A stretch of 64,000 nt of DNA from Flavipsychrobacter sp964461535 (GCA_964461535.1 CAYWUY010000002.1:1-64000), one strand, 5' to 3'; counted from the stretch's first letter, positions 9,501 to 18,280 are shown. The notes: generated by a model not told the origin, from the letters alone. Numbers and translations are program-made.

Positions 9501-10105
9501 TTAATATTGAAGCTGAATGGTGCGGGCTTTTCAAATGGGGTAGTAGGCTGTAGCAGGCGCTGTGTGCCCTCTGTAAAAATATTGGGGGCGACAGCTAGCA
9601 ACACACCACCCACTGCCAGTATAGGCAGTAAGTAGGGTAGATACTTTTTGTTTTTAGAAAGGTCTATAGCCGACTGTATGGGTATAACAGATAGCTGATT
9701 TATTTTTTGGTTGATGCTGGCCTCTACCAGTTCGCGACTGCCCATAGTGGCAGCATCTTTTTTTAGCTGTAGTATATTCAGCAGTTTATCGCTTACCTCG
9801 CCAAAATGCTCGCCTATAATGGTGGCAGCTTGCTCGTGGCTGATGGTGTGGCCCAGGCGTGCCATTTTGCTCAGCGGCACTACCACCCAGGCTACCAAAG
9901 CACTACCGCCTAGCAACACAAAAAGCGATACCACCGCCAGCTTAACAGCTACCGGCAGGTATAAAAAATATTCGCCAACGGTGAACAATAATATATAACC
10001 CAATATGCAGCTAAGGAACACCAAAGCACCCCTAATAACTTTATTGGCATAATACTTCCTGATAAACGCATCCAGACTCGCTATGAGCCAATCATAATTA
10101 CCCAT
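6599..10105 (-). CDS. DUF4175-family giant protein with coiled coil and Gly/Lys-rich linker
   Basis: 1168 residues. The N-terminus has two to three transmembrane helices (about residues 25-85 and 150-172), then a periplasmic beta-rich region with Ig-like character (about 200-500). Next comes a very long Gln/Lys/Glu/Met-rich coiled coil (about 540-760). A collagen-like Gly/Lys/Pro/Asp-rich stretch follows near 960-1030, and then a helical tail. The architecture matches the DUF4175 family of Bacteroidota; its function is not established, though an envelope scaffold role is plausible. Large antisense frames across it are composition artefacts. It starts at the ATG at 10105 and is not obviously in an operon. 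Confidence 0.9.
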   Translation of the reverse strand: MGNYDWLIASLDAFIRKYYANKVIRGALVFLSCILGYILLFTVGEYFLYLPVAVKLAVVSLFVLLGGSALVAWVVVPLSKMARLGHTISHEQAATIIGEHFGEVSDKLLNILQLKKDAATMGSRELVEASINQKINQLSVIPIQSAIDLSKNKKYLPYLLPILAVGGVLLAVAPNIFTEGTQRLLQPTTPFEKPAPFSFNIKNATLTAVRNTDLNLQVQLSGGVLPTEAYIELGNERVLMQSLPGSTFSYSFKNLTADVPFRIYAGGYYSQPYKITVVQKPVLKAFNIAVEYPAYTGKKKEVRTSLSDMTVPAGTTIKWEFGTEHTNAAAMRLGAGSPIALQADGSTYNFQYRFLSDTAYTLVLNNTTTKVADSFSYQVKVIPDQHPTLQIQQFRDTLSGKQVAITGSAGDDYGVSRLTFNYEVSFNNRTISKKSLPIAIKPGALVPVEYYFDIATLQLQQGYKVSYSLEAWDNDAVHGSKSTRSEMMSYQEFTAEQIDSAIVANSQQISSGISKSAQQTKELQSDYKDMQSKLLQSDRMDWQQQKNLEQMMQKQQDIKKELEEVKKRFEEQKQQSEQKDYSDAVKDKQEALQKQLDKLLNKELAEQMKRLEDLMKQLNKEQAVDKMKELQQENKLFNMDMQRMKELMSKMEQQMRMEDMAAKMNDLAKKERELQKETDDNKKPAEQLAEQQKKLEQQLDKALKEDMKELEKLAQQNKDEKATEEGKQNMQDAQKEMQESQQQLSQKQNSKASKAQDKAAKNLEQMAKSMAAAAGGMDAQQIELDIKATRQILSNLIRLSFDQENLMDKVKRTKTNDPQFIINQEEQNRLRKNAAMIRDSLFELSKQTEMLSENINEYTTKMERAMQNSVDMLESRRPDVAGTHEQYAMMHANNLALMLNELLSNLMQMQNQSNPSGSGSCSKPGKGKPSPSPGKQLSDIITEQQNLGNAMQQMQSKQGNKPGQKPGDKPGDKPGDKEGKDGKDGEKGNKDGGKKPGGKQPGGKDGGGSGGNGNGEGDEGDNEYGDAEQLARLAEQQASIRRKIQELSSILNSKNMGGAAKQLRELEQKMDKNETDLVNRNLAEQMMQRQREILTRMLEVEKAVRDQEQDDKRSSTAAKEVARPTPPALQQYLNEQKQLLELYKTVPAQLKPYYKEMVQEYYKTIGNH
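7045..7230 (-). repeat. low-complexity collagen-like coding repeat in the DUF4175 gene
   Basis: The protein reads as imperfect repeats of K-P-G-D, K-D-G and P-G-G-K, with three near-identical KPGD units encoded around 7176-7212. The short tandem units make length change by slippage likely. Confidence 0.75.
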
Positions 10106-10216
10106 ACTATCCCTGCAATATAGTGGATTATTTTGTGATAGTTTGGTTAAAAAGAGGGATGAAGCAATACCGCATTTTTATATGAATATATATTGGTTTG
10201 TCTGTATGTATTTGTA

Positions 10217-12322
10217 TTACTTACTATTATGTTCTTTTATAAAATCGTATATTTCTTTACCAAGTTCAAATGCTACAGGTGTCATTTTTACCATTTCTTG
10301 AAAATATATTTCTGAGACATTGCTTTTATTTTGAATTTTATCTTTTGCGTTTTCCCAGTTGGTCTGCATTAGTTGAACAGCTTTTTTGCATAGCTTTAAT
10401 TTTTTATCTGATTTTATAGTATAAGTTTTTCCCTCGCTCTTTTCTTTGTCGCTGTTTGCAAATGTTTTTACCCCGTTATAAAATGTATTATCTATATAAG
10501 TTCCTAGTCTATTGTCTTGGTAATTTGTAAAACTTGCCACAACATTGCTATTACTATGAGTGTCTATGTCATTAGTTGCTAATGTGAGGATTTCTTCATG
10601 AATAGTATTATCTATTTCTATCGTTGGCACTCTCTTGAATTTTATAACCTTATCTGTATTAAGTTTTTCAAATCTTTTAAGCCTTTTCGCTTTTTCAGAC
10701 TCAGGATATATTTCTGTATCATCCGTATCTGCTATCAAGAATACTCTATTACTAATTTTAAGTGCTTTTATTACATCATCTTTCTTATCGTCATTATAAT
10801 TAAAATCCCAGTGTACAATATTACTACCTGCATATTCAAAGAAAGAATAGTGTAAATCTTCGTGGTAAGTTGAAGTGTTATTATCTGTTAAAAGCAAATA
10901 TTCTTGATACAACTCTAAGTATTTCTTCAAATACAACCTATCTGTTATACCCTCTACCCATATAGTGCAGTTGCTTAAGAACACGGATGAATTACGTACT
11001 CCTAGTGAATCTAGTACTTTTATGTCATCTGCTGTTGTTGGATTAATTTCAAAATATTCTATTCCAATTATATTCTTTTTTTGAAAATGATAAATACTAA
11101 TGTCATTAGGAAACTCTAGGGCTAAATCTAGAAAGTGATTGGAGTGTGTGGTGATGAAATATTGAAAGTATGGGAAATAATTTTTATTCATTAAGGATTC
11201 GACTAGTATGCGTTGCATGCCAGGATGTAAATGAGTTTCCGGTTCTTCTATACAAATAATTGCAAACTCATTTCTTCTTTGAAATAGTGGAAATAAAACT
11301 GATATTAAATTATTTAAACCATCACCAAAATTATGGAGTTCATGCTCTGTTTTTTCATTATTTAAATTAACCAAGATGTTACCTTGTGCATTAAGTTGGG
11401 GAGTTATAGTAATCTCTTTATTATTGAAAAAGGTTTTACTTAGATAGTTTTCAAATTCATATATTGAATTTCTGTCTTTTCTAGTACTTAGTAATTTATT
11501 TGTTAGAGTTGTATAAAGTGTTTCATTAGTCAATACTTTATCTGATAAATTTTTTGTGCCGAAGTAATCTTTTAAAATTTGAGTTTTGTACAGTTCGTTT
11601 GTATTCCAGTTTCTATGACCTCTGAGTACTGGAATATAATATTTATTTTTCAAGTTCATAGGTGGTTTTTGAAAGTTAATTTCATCTATTAAAAAATGTA
11701 TTAACTTCTCTGACTCCTCAATAATGTCATTTGAAAGTCTATTTACATGTAATTCGATTTTGTTTATGTTTTTGACTGATGTAATGAATTTATTAATTAC
11801 ATCAGTCATATTATTATTAAAGTTAGTGTAATCAATTTCATCGAAATTGTTTACAACATATGTTGACATTTCAGAGAGTATTCCTATTAGTTCGTCAATC
11901 TTTAGAGCAAGATCTCCTGGTCTTTTAGTGTAAATTAAAATATGTTTGTCTGACTCATATAGTTTTTTTACGTAATTAATTTTCTCGGAAAATAATTTCA
12001 GTTTTGTTTTAGAATCATTTTCTACATTGAAAGTATCATTTGAAAAAAAACTACGAATGAATCGACTTTTCCCTGAATTATTTTCACCTATAAATATATT
12101 GAGATTAGATAGCCCTTCAAGTATGTTATTTTCTTTATCTGCTACACTAAAATATCCTATTGCATCTTTCTTGTCATTTTGATTTTTACTTGTTTCCGTT
12201 TCTTGTACTACGTAATATGCACTTGGTCTTTCTACGTCAAATAGGCTTCCTGTAGTTCTTTTATCAACAACTTTATATCCTCTAAAACAAATTTCGTCTA
12301 CGTGTATAGCTGTTATTTTCAT
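10217..12322 (-). CDS. class 1 OLD-like ATPase with TOPRIM nuclease domain
   Basis: A 701-residue protein with an SMC/ABC-like ATPase and a C-terminal TOPRIM domain. Walker A is GENNSGKSR (residues 79-87). A long helical insert follows (about 100-300), then Walker B with IEEPETHLHPG and the THSNHF switch motif. The TOPRIM acidic residues are visible as WVEGITDRLYL and later IADTDDTE. OLD-family proteins cut DNA and include phage-exclusion nucleases. No UvrD-like helicase is adjacent, so this is the stand-alone class 1 arrangement rather than a Gabija-like pair. It is clearly more AT-rich than DUF4175 and rlmD on either side. The ATG at 12322 replaces a TTG at 12337 that sits inside the -7 box and -33 spacer. 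Confidence 0.85.
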   Translation of the reverse strand: MKITAIHVDEICFRGYKVVDKRTTGSLFDVERPSAYYVVQETETSKNQNDKKDAIGYFSVADKENNILEGLSNLNIFIGENNSGKSRFIRSFFSNDTFNVENDSKTKLKLFSEKINYVKKLYESDKHILIYTKRPGDLALKIDELIGILSEMSTYVVNNFDEIDYTNFNNNMTDVINKFITSVKNINKIELHVNRLSNDIIEESEKLIHFLIDEINFQKPPMNLKNKYYIPVLRGHRNWNTNELYKTQILKDYFGTKNLSDKVLTNETLYTTLTNKLLSTRKDRNSIYEFENYLSKTFFNNKEITITPQLNAQGNILVNLNNEKTEHELHNFGDGLNNLISVLFPLFQRRNEFAIICIEEPETHLHPGMQRILVESLMNKNYFPYFQYFITTHSNHFLDLALEFPNDISIYHFQKKNIIGIEYFEINPTTADDIKVLDSLGVRNSSVFLSNCTIWVEGITDRLYLKKYLELYQEYLLLTDNNTSTYHEDLHYSFFEYAGSNIVHWDFNYNDDKKDDVIKALKISNRVFLIADTDDTEIYPESEKAKRLKRFEKLNTDKVIKFKRVPTIEIDNTIHEEILTLATNDIDTHSNSNVVASFTNYQDNRLGTYIDNTFYNGVKTFANSDKEKSEGKTYTIKSDKKLKLCKKAVQLMQTNWENAKDKIQNKSNVSEIYFQEMVKMTPVAFELGKEIYDFIKEHNSK

Positions 12323-12326
12323 AACC

Positions 12327-12362
12327 CAAAAATACAATTACATAGTGTAGAAAAATACAATT
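12327..12362 (-). promoter_or_regulatory. -7 box and 12-bp direct repeat upstream of the OLD-like gene
   Basis: Minus strand TATTTTTG (12327-12334) matches TAnnTTTG and ends 4 nt before the ATG. The 12-mer AATTGTATTTTT occurs twice (12328-12339 and 12351-12362, period 23), so the second copy may be a regulatory site or a remnant of duplication. Confidence 0.45.
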
Positions 12363-12399
12363 GATGGCTTTGTGTATAAATAGCTAATAAGTGCAAAAA

Positions 12400-12430
12400 A
12401 ATAACCGCCGGCTTGGGGGCGGCGGTTATT
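12400..12430 (-). terminator. terminator of rlmD
   Basis: 11-bp GC-rich stem (AATAACCGCCG at 12400-12410, complement at 12420-12430) with a 9-nt loop. The run of six A at 12395-12400 gives U residues after the stem on the minus strand. It lies 36 nt past the rlmD stop. Confidence 0.9.
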
Positions 12431-12465
12431 GGGGGTGTTGTTATGTTTTTTATGTAGTGGGCGTG

Positions 12466-13887
12466 TTAGGCTTCTCTTAGCTCTAGCAGTGCCACATTTT
12501 CTATATGGTGCGTATGCGGGAACATATCTACCGGTTGCAGCTTGGTTATGCGGTAGGCAGCATCTAGCAGTTGCAGGTCGCGGGCCTGGGTGGCCGGGTT
12601 GCAGCTTACATATACTACCTTGGGCGCACGCATGCGCAGTAGTTGTTCTATTAGTTTTTCGTGCATGCCGGCACGTGGCGGGTCGGTTATTATTACATCG
12701 GGGCGGCCATGCTCGGCAAAAAAGGCATCGGTGCATATATCGGCTACATCGCCCGCATAAAACAGGCAATGGTCTAGCCCGTTGGTAGCCGCATTTTCTT
12801 TAGCATCTTTTATGGCATCTTCTACCATCTCTATACCTATTACCTTTTTAGCCCCGGCAGAGCAAAATATGCCTATACTACCCGTGCCGCAATACAGGTC
12901 ATACAGCACCTCATTGCCCGTTAGTCCGGCAAAGTTGCGGGTAACGGTATACAGTGCTTCAGCCTGCTTAGTGTTAGTCTGGAAAAACGATTTTGGCGAT
13001 ATTTTAAAGGTAAAATCCTCTAGTTTTTCCTCTATATAAGGTTTGCCATACCAGCATATTACATCTTGGTCGTGTATGGTGTCGTTCACCTTGCCATTTA
13101 TGGTATAGTGTAGCGATGTTATGCCAGGTACATTATCCAGTATGTGCTGTAGCAGGGCTTCGCGCTCGGCTTTATCCTCGTGGTGTATCACCAGGTTTAT
13201 CAGTATTTGCCCGGTAGTAGCCACACGTATCACCACATTGCGCAGCCAGCCATATTGCGCCTTAAAGTTGTAATACTCCAGTTGGCGCTCCTCGGTATAT
13301 TTTCTTAGTACGGTCAGTAGTATGTTGGTAGGCTCGTGCTGCAAATAGCAACCCTCAATAGCCACCACCTTGTCAAACAAGCCCGGCGCATGAAAGCCCA
13401 AAGCAGGTTCGGGTGTAAACTTTTCATCGCGAGAGGCTATTTCTTCAAAAGTGCGGTAGCGCGATGTACTAAAGGTAAATTCCAGTTTATTACGATAATA
13501 TTTATCTGTAGGGCTGCCTATTATGGGTTGTATCTCAGGTATCTGCACATGGCCTATGCGCATCAGTTGGTCGGTTACCTGCTGTTGCTTATAGGATAGC
13601 TGCTGGCTGTAGGGCAGCATTTGCCACTTGCAGCCACCACACACCCCAAAGTGCTTACAAAACGGCTCCACACGCAGCGGAGATGGGCTTACCAGTTGGG
13701 TAACACGGCCTTGCGCCCAGCTTTTTTTATCTTTTACTATTATGGCATTCACCACGTCGCCCGGCACCACACCTTCTACAAATAATACTTTACCGTCTTC
13801 TAGCTTGGCTATGCTTTTACCTTCGGCGGCATAGGCTTCTATGGTTATATGCTCCAGCGGAGCCTGTCTTTTTTTTCTCTTTCCCAA
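12466..13887 (-). CDS. rlmD: 23S rRNA (uracil-C5)-methyltransferase, RlmD/TrmA family
   Basis: A 473-residue RNA uracil-5 methyltransferase. Domains in order: an N-terminal TRAM RNA-binding domain (about 10-65), an iron-sulfur cluster site C-x5-C-x2-C (CKHFGVCGGC, about 77-86), a central domain, and a C-terminal SAM domain with LYCGTGSIG, the ITDPPRAG motif and the catalytic VYVSCNP (cysteine nucleophile). The family modifies U1939 of 23S rRNA (RlmD) or other uracils (RlmC, TrmA); which one here is not certain. The frame opens with TTG; an in-frame TAA lies 9 nt further upstream and no ATG is near the TRAM start, so TTG is probably used. Confidence 0.88.
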   Translation of the reverse strand: MGKRKKRQAPLEHITIEAYAAEGKSIAKLEDGKVLFVEGVVPGDVVNAIIVKDKKSWAQGRVTQLVSPSPLRVEPFCKHFGVCGGCKWQMLPYSQQLSYKQQQVTDQLMRIGHVQIPEIQPIIGSPTDKYYRNKLEFTFSTSRYRTFEEIASRDEKFTPEPALGFHAPGLFDKVVAIEGCYLQHEPTNILLTVLRKYTEERQLEYYNFKAQYGWLRNVVIRVATTGQILINLVIHHEDKAEREALLQHILDNVPGITSLHYTINGKVNDTIHDQDVICWYGKPYIEEKLEDFTFKISPKSFFQTNTKQAEALYTVTRNFAGLTGNEVLYDLYCGTGSIGIFCSAGAKKVIGIEMVEDAIKDAKENAATNGLDHCLFYAGDVADICTDAFFAEHGRPDVIITDPPRAGMHEKLIEQLLRMRAPKVVYVSCNPATQARDLQLLDAAYRITKLQPVDMFPHTHHIENVALLELREA

Positions 13888-13920
13888 TGTTGCAGCTTAT
13901 ATAATATATATACGAGGGTG

Positions 13921-13928
13921 CAAATCTA
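13921..13928 (-). promoter_or_regulatory. -7 box of rlmD
   Basis: Minus strand TAGATTTG, an exact TAnnTTTG, 33 nt before the TTG start. A TTTG is present upstream, but only 12 nt away, so the -33 element is unclear. Confidence 0.45.
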
Positions 13929-13951
13929 AGCTAATGTGCCCAAAAAAGCCG

Positions 13952-14371
13952 CTAGTTAATAAACGGGTGCGGCCAGGCAGCAGGGTCGGGCATGGGCTCT
14001 TGTCCGGGTTCGGTAAGGGCTGCAGTGGTGGGGACTATAGGGTGTGCGGTGTACAGGTGGCGTTTTTTGTTTATATAGTGTTGCAGCACGCTGTGTAGGT
14101 TAGTGCCCGGCTCGGCTAGTTGTGGGGCGGCTTCGTTTACAAAGTCGGTCAGCACTTGCTCCGGCTCGGGGGTAGCACAGGTTTTGCTCAGTTGTTTTAT
14201 GGCAGCCAGTAGGCGGGCCATTATGGCAGTTTCGGCTTTGGTGGGGTAGGGTGCCTCAGTGCGGTTGGCTATTTCTTTGTTTAGCGCTATCAGTTGGGCA
14301 TAATATTGCTCGGTAAGGGTAGCCGCCATTTGGGCTATAGTGTTTAGGTGGTTTTGGTACTGTATAGTCAT
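13952..14371 (-). CDS. hypothetical helical protein
   Basis: A 139-residue protein I do not recognise. It is predicted to be mostly helical in its first 115 residues (QYQNHLNTIAQMAATL, QYYAQLIALNKEIANRT and AIMARLLAAIKQLSKT segments). A proline-rich tail PGQEPMPDPAAWPHP ends it. There is no signal peptide or membrane segment. The G+C is somewhat higher than its neighbours. It lies just upstream of rlmD on the same strand. Its upstream region holds a set of CATGTAC half-sites that may be regulatory. Confidence 0.65.
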   Translation of the reverse strand: MTIQYQNHLNTIAQMAATLTEQYYAQLIALNKEIANRTEAPYPTKAETAIMARLLAAIKQLSKTCATPEPEQVLTDFVNEAAPQLAEPGTNLHSVLQHYINKKRHLYTAHPIVPTTAALTEPGQEPMPDPAAWPHPFIN

Positions 14372-14433
14372 AGTTAGTAGTTTTTAGGCTACGAAGGTGA
14401 GATAGGCTGCCCATATAGCCAATTTTTTTGGAT

Positions 14434-14481
14434 ATCATGTACCTGTTTGGTGTCAGCATGTACCTAAAACTTGTACATGAT
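14434..14481. repeat. three CATGTAC half-sites (direct and inverted)
   Basis: ATCATGTAC (14434-14442) and CATGTAC (14457-14463) are direct repeats; GTACATGAT (14473-14481) is their inverted partner. The outer copies form a 9-bp inverted repeat. The cluster is 63-110 nt upstream of the minus-strand hypothetical gene at 14371 and would suit a dimeric regulator. Confidence 0.45.
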
Positions 14482-14809
14482 GCCGAAAAATGGCATTACA
14501 ACCCTTTGAGGCAGAGCTGCATTATATATAATAGGCGGCACAAAAGCTGTGGATAACAAAAACTAGCTGCAAATGGTATATGTAATAAAATAAATATTTG
14601 CAGATAGATAGATGTAGCTACCTTTATGGCTGTGGGCTTTGTACAAATTAGCGCCTCTTATATTTGTTATAAAATTTATAATTAGGCTAAAATTTAAAAA
14701 AAGCAGGTTGGGAATCAAAGATTTTATGAATTATTTTTGGCATCCTAACCAACACATGATCTGTGCCCGCTGTCTAAAAAGCGGAAAACCAAATTTTATG
14801 ATATCGAAT
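14482..14809. other. intergenic region with a candidate promoter, no gene
   Basis: About 330 nt between the CATGTAC repeats and the thioredoxin-fold gene. It holds the promoter at 14597-14626. The long frame starting at TTG 14639 continues into the next gene, but its first 57 codons look like leader, not a protein domain. I see no RNA gene or hairpin of note. Confidence 0.5.
14597..14626 (+). promoter_or_regulatory. candidate promoter of the thioredoxin/isomerase operon
   Basis: TTTG (14597-14600), 18 nt, TACCTTTA (14619-14626); the -7 box has one mismatch. It would give an unusually long leader of about 180 nt before the ATG at 14810. Confidence 0.4.
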
Positions 14810-16297
14810 ATGAAGAAGATCACTTTATTGGCTACTATGATGCTCGTGGCATGGAGTATGCAGGCAAGCGCAAAAGTCGCTTATAAGATTAACCTGAAAC
14901 TCCCTAATTGCAAAGATTCATTTGTGTATCTGGCGCACTATTATGGCAAACCCCTACCTACTATCTACAAGCGCGACAGTGCCCGCTTTGATAAAAACGG
15001 TAATGCGGTATTGATGAGTAACGACAGTACATTCGTGGGTGGTATCTACATGATGTTATTGTCTGACAAAAAAACGTATTTCGAATTTTTGTTGAACCCG
15101 GGCGATGACATGACCATCACCAGTACTTCTCCTGCCGATAAAATAGCTGAGGGCTTAAAGTTTAAAAACTCTCCTGAAAACGACCGTTTCTTAAGCTATC
15201 TAGGCTATATGAAAGACTATGGCACCCGCCAAGAAGGCTTTAAAAACGAATTGGCTGCTGCTAAGTCTAAGTCTGACACAGATGCTGTACGTAAAAAAGC
15301 TACTGAAGACGCTAAAGAACTTATAAAATATCGCAACGACTATTGCGCTAAGTATCCTAAAACATTGCTATCTACCATATTTAAAGCTATGGAAGTGCCA
15401 CAGGTGCCTGAGGGCGACCACTTCTTAGAAGATGGCAAAACCAAAGATTCTACGTTTGCTTACAAATATTATAAAGCACATTTTTGGGACGATTTTAACT
15501 ACCAAGACGATCGCCTGATACACACTCCATTCTTAGATGGTAAGCTAGAGGAATACATGAATAAATTAGTATTGCCTTGGCCAGATAGCGTAGAGCATGA
15601 GTGCGATGTGCTATTGAAAAAAGCACGCGGTACTAAAGACCTTTTTAAGTACACATTATGGTGGCTAACCCGCAATGCTGAAAATAGCAAAATAATGGGT
15701 ATGGATGAGGTGTTTGTATACTTAGTAGAAAACTACTACCAAAAAGGTGATGCCTTCTGGTTGACCCCTGAAGAGTTGGGCAAATACCTAGACCGTGCTT
15801 CTAAAATAGCACCAAACGTAATAGGCAATATAGCTCCTGAGGTAAGAACTAAAGACCTATTTACCCAAAAAGATCAGAGCATGCTAGCTACCAAAGCACC
15901 TTATACGCTATTAATATTCTATTCTCCGGACTGCGGCCACTGCCAAAAAGAAATTCCTGAAATAGATTCGTTATACGAGGCAGTGCTAAAAGATAAAGGT
16001 GTAAAAGTATTTACTGTGGCTACTGAGGGCGACCAAAAGAAAATAGCCGACTTTTTAACTAAGCACAAATTGGAAACTAAATGGGTGAACACCTGGGACC
16101 CTGACCACCAAAGCGATTATAAAAGTAAATTTGACGTATATAGCACACCTACCATTTACCTAATGGACGATAAAAAGAAAATTAAAGGTAAAAGGCTAGA
16201 CCACTCTAACATAGCAGGACTAATAGAAATGATAGAGAAGAAAGCTAAAGAGGACGCTAAGAAAGACAAAGAAAAAACAAAAGGAACTACTAAATAA
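14810..16297 (+). CDS. secreted thioredoxin-fold protein (TlpA/AhpC-like) with DUF5106-type N-terminal region
   Basis: 495 residues from the ATG at 14810, which begins a clean signal peptide (MKKITLL...QASA). The N-terminal half is an extracytoplasmic domain of the sort found before thioredoxin domains in Bacteroidota. The C-terminal thioredoxin fold has the active site FYSPDCGHCQKE (CGHC) and the cis-proline motif STPTIYL. It would act as a periplasmic thiol-disulfide reductase, and ends in a highly charged Lys/Glu tail. The reading frame extends upstream to TTG 14639, but that stretch lacks a signal peptide. It is followed after 24 nt by a parvulin-type isomerase, a logical partner in envelope protein folding. 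Confidence 0.88.
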   Translation: MKKITLLATMMLVAWSMQASAKVAYKINLKLPNCKDSFVYLAHYYGKPLPTIYKRDSARFDKNGNAVLMSNDSTFVGGIYMMLLSDKKTYFEFLLNPGDDMTITSTSPADKIAEGLKFKNSPENDRFLSYLGYMKDYGTRQEGFKNELAAAKSKSDTDAVRKKATEDAKELIKYRNDYCAKYPKTLLSTIFKAMEVPQVPEGDHFLEDGKTKDSTFAYKYYKAHFWDDFNYQDDRLIHTPFLDGKLEEYMNKLVLPWPDSVEHECDVLLKKARGTKDLFKYTLWWLTRNAENSKIMGMDEVFVYLVENYYQKGDAFWLTPEELGKYLDRASKIAPNVIGNIAPEVRTKDLFTQKDQSMLATKAPYTLLIFYSPDCGHCQKEIPEIDSLYEAVLKDKGVKVFTVATEGDQKKIADFLTKHKLETKWVNTWDPDHQSDYKSKFDVYSTPTIYLMDDKKKIKGKRLDHSNIAGLIEMIEKKAKEDAKKDKEKTKGTTK

Positions 16298-16321
16298 AAC
16301 CAATAAAAAATATACACACTA

Positions 16322-18280
16322 ATGCGAAAGCTGTTATTAAGTTGTCTGTTAGCCGGTGCGGGTATTACATCGGTACAAGCCCAGACCTTATTTACCTACG
16401 GGCCCCAATCTGTAAGCAAAGATGAATTTTTAAAGGCTTACTTAAAAAACACCACTAGTAAAGTAGTAGATATGTCAGACTCTGCCCTGCGCAACTATCT
16501 AGACCTCTACTCTTTATTTAAAATGAAAGTAGCTGAGGCGGAAAAACAATCGCTGGACACAGTAGCAAAAGTGCAGAACGACCTAAACACCTATCGTAAG
16601 CAACTGGCTAAAAACTACCTTACTGATGAGGAAGTAACCAAAAAAATGGTGAAAGAGGCCTACGACAGAATGAAGGAAAACGTGCGTGTGTCGCACATAT
16701 TGGTTACCTGCTCTCAAGGTATGGATACCGTAGCCCCTTACCGTAAAATAGACAGTTTGTATAAACTGGTTATGGGCGGTAAAATATCTTTTGACTCTCT
16801 GGCTAAACAAAATAGCGATGATAAAGGTTCTAAAGATAAAGGTGGCGATATAGGCTATATTACTTCGCTGCAAACGATATACCCGTTTGAGAATATGGCT
16901 TACAACACACCTGTGGGTAAAATATCTAAACCATTCCGCACACAGTTTGGCTACCATATAGTAAAAGTAACTGAGCGCCGTGCCGATAGAGGTCAGGTGC
17001 AAGTGGCGCAAATACTATTGGCTACGCCTAAGGCTAAAGGCCCTGAGGCTGTAGCTACTGCTAAAAAATTAGCAGATAGTATAGTAACTGCCCTTAAAGG
17101 TGGTACGCCGTTTTATGAAATGGTGAACAAATATTCTGAAGATAAATTCAGCGTAAAAGATAGCGGTATATTAAAGCCATTTGGTGCAGGCCGCTATGTG
17201 CCTGAGTTTGAAAATGCTGCATTTGCCATGAAAAATCCGGGCGAAATCAGCATTTTGAAAACAGAATATGGTTACCATGTAATGAAGCTGATACGCAAAT
17301 ATCCTTTGGCTAGCTACGACAGTATGTTTAAAACACTAAAGCATAAAGTAGAAAACGATAGTCGCGCTGCTAATGCTAAGGAAATATACTTTGCTAAAAT
17401 AAAAGAGAAAAACGGCTTTAAGGAGTATACTAAAAACCTTGAAGATATAAAGGTAGCTATTACCAGAGGCGTATTTGATACCGGTAAAATGAAAGGCATG
17501 TTTAAAGCAACTGACTACTTAAACATGACTCAACCGTTATTTGTACTAGGTGGTAAAACCTATTCTCAAATAGACTTTTTGACATTCTTTGAGAATTTAA
17601 CTCGCGGACGCATTAATGGCCCTAAAGCAGCAGTAGTAACTGATGCTTACAACCTATACTTAAATAATGTAGTTACTGACTTCCAAGAGCATAAACTGGT
17701 AGAAGAAAATCCATCGTTTAAAGAAATGATGGAGCAATACCGTGCCGGTGTGTTGTTATTTGAATTGATGGATCGTAATGTATGGAGCAAGGCAAGCAAA
17801 GATTCTGCAGGCTTGAAAAACTTTTACGAGACTACAGGTAAAAAATACTATTGGGATCCGGGCTTTGAAGGTGTAGTATATACCTTTAAAAATAAAGAAG
17901 CCTATGATACAGGTATGATAATGCTAAAAGCAGGTAAAACTGAAGAGGATATTTTAAAACAAATGAACTCTCAAACTAATCCTGATAGAGTATCTATTCA
18001 GCGTGGACATTATGAGTTTAGCAGATTTAAAGATGCTACACTAGAAGAGCTAAAAGCTAACAACAATATGAAAATGATAGTGTTGCCTAGCGGTGGCTTT
18101 AAACAAATAGTGGCTAAAAAACTATATCCTACTGCTAGCCAAAAAACATTGGATGAGGCAAGAGGATATGTAGTAGCTGAGTATCAAGAATACCTTGAAA
18201 AACAATATAACCAAAGAATGAAAGCGGCTTATCCATTTAAAGTGAATGATGCAGTTTTTAAAACTATGGTGAAGAAATAA
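16322..18280 (+). CDS. periplasmic peptidyl-prolyl isomerase with two parvulin domains (SurA/PrsA-like)
   Basis: 652 residues with signal peptide MRKLLLSCLLAGAGITSVQAQ cut near residue 21. Two PpiC/rotamase domains follow (about 120-225 and 228-330), each with the typical pattern: a VSHIL or VAQILL strand, then GxI-x-PFE...A and a closing FGYHIVKV or YGYHVMKL strand. The helical N-terminal region and long C-terminal part resemble chaperones such as SurA, which fold outer-membrane proteins. It lies in an operon with the thioredoxin-fold gene and ends with a strong terminator 24 nt past its stop codon. Confidence 0.9.
   Translation: MRKLLLSCLLAGAGITSVQAQTLFTYGPQSVSKDEFLKAYLKNTTSKVVDMSDSALRNYLDLYSLFKMKVAEAEKQSLDTVAKVQNDLNTYRKQLAKNYLTDEEVTKKMVKEAYDRMKENVRVSHILVTCSQGMDTVAPYRKIDSLYKLVMGGKISFDSLAKQNSDDKGSKDKGGDIGYITSLQTIYPFENMAYNTPVGKISKPFRTQFGYHIVKVTERRADRGQVQVAQILLATPKAKGPEAVATAKKLADSIVTALKGGTPFYEMVNKYSEDKFSVKDSGILKPFGAGRYVPEFENAAFAMKNPGEISILKTEYGYHVMKLIRKYPLASYDSMFKTLKHKVENDSRAANAKEIYFAKIKEKNGFKEYTKNLEDIKVAITRGVFDTGKMKGMFKATDYLNMTQPLFVLGGKTYSQIDFLTFFENLTRGRINGPKAAVVTDAYNLYLNNVVTDFQEHKLVEENPSFKEMMEQYRAGVLLFELMDRNVWSKASKDSAGLKNFYETTGKKYYWDPGFEGVVYTFKNKEAYDTGMIMLKAGKTEEDILKQMNSQTNPDRVSIQRGHYEFSRFKDATLEELKANNNMKMIVLPSGGFKQIVAKKLYPTASQKTLDEARGYVVAEYQEYLEKQYNQRMKAAYPFKVNDAVFKTMVKK

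Noticed and set aside
12338..12769. 143-residue open frame on the minus strand overlapping the end of rlmD
   Set aside because: It overlaps rlmD in another frame and crosses the terminator at 12400-12430; the Cys/Arg/Thr-rich composition is that of a shadow.
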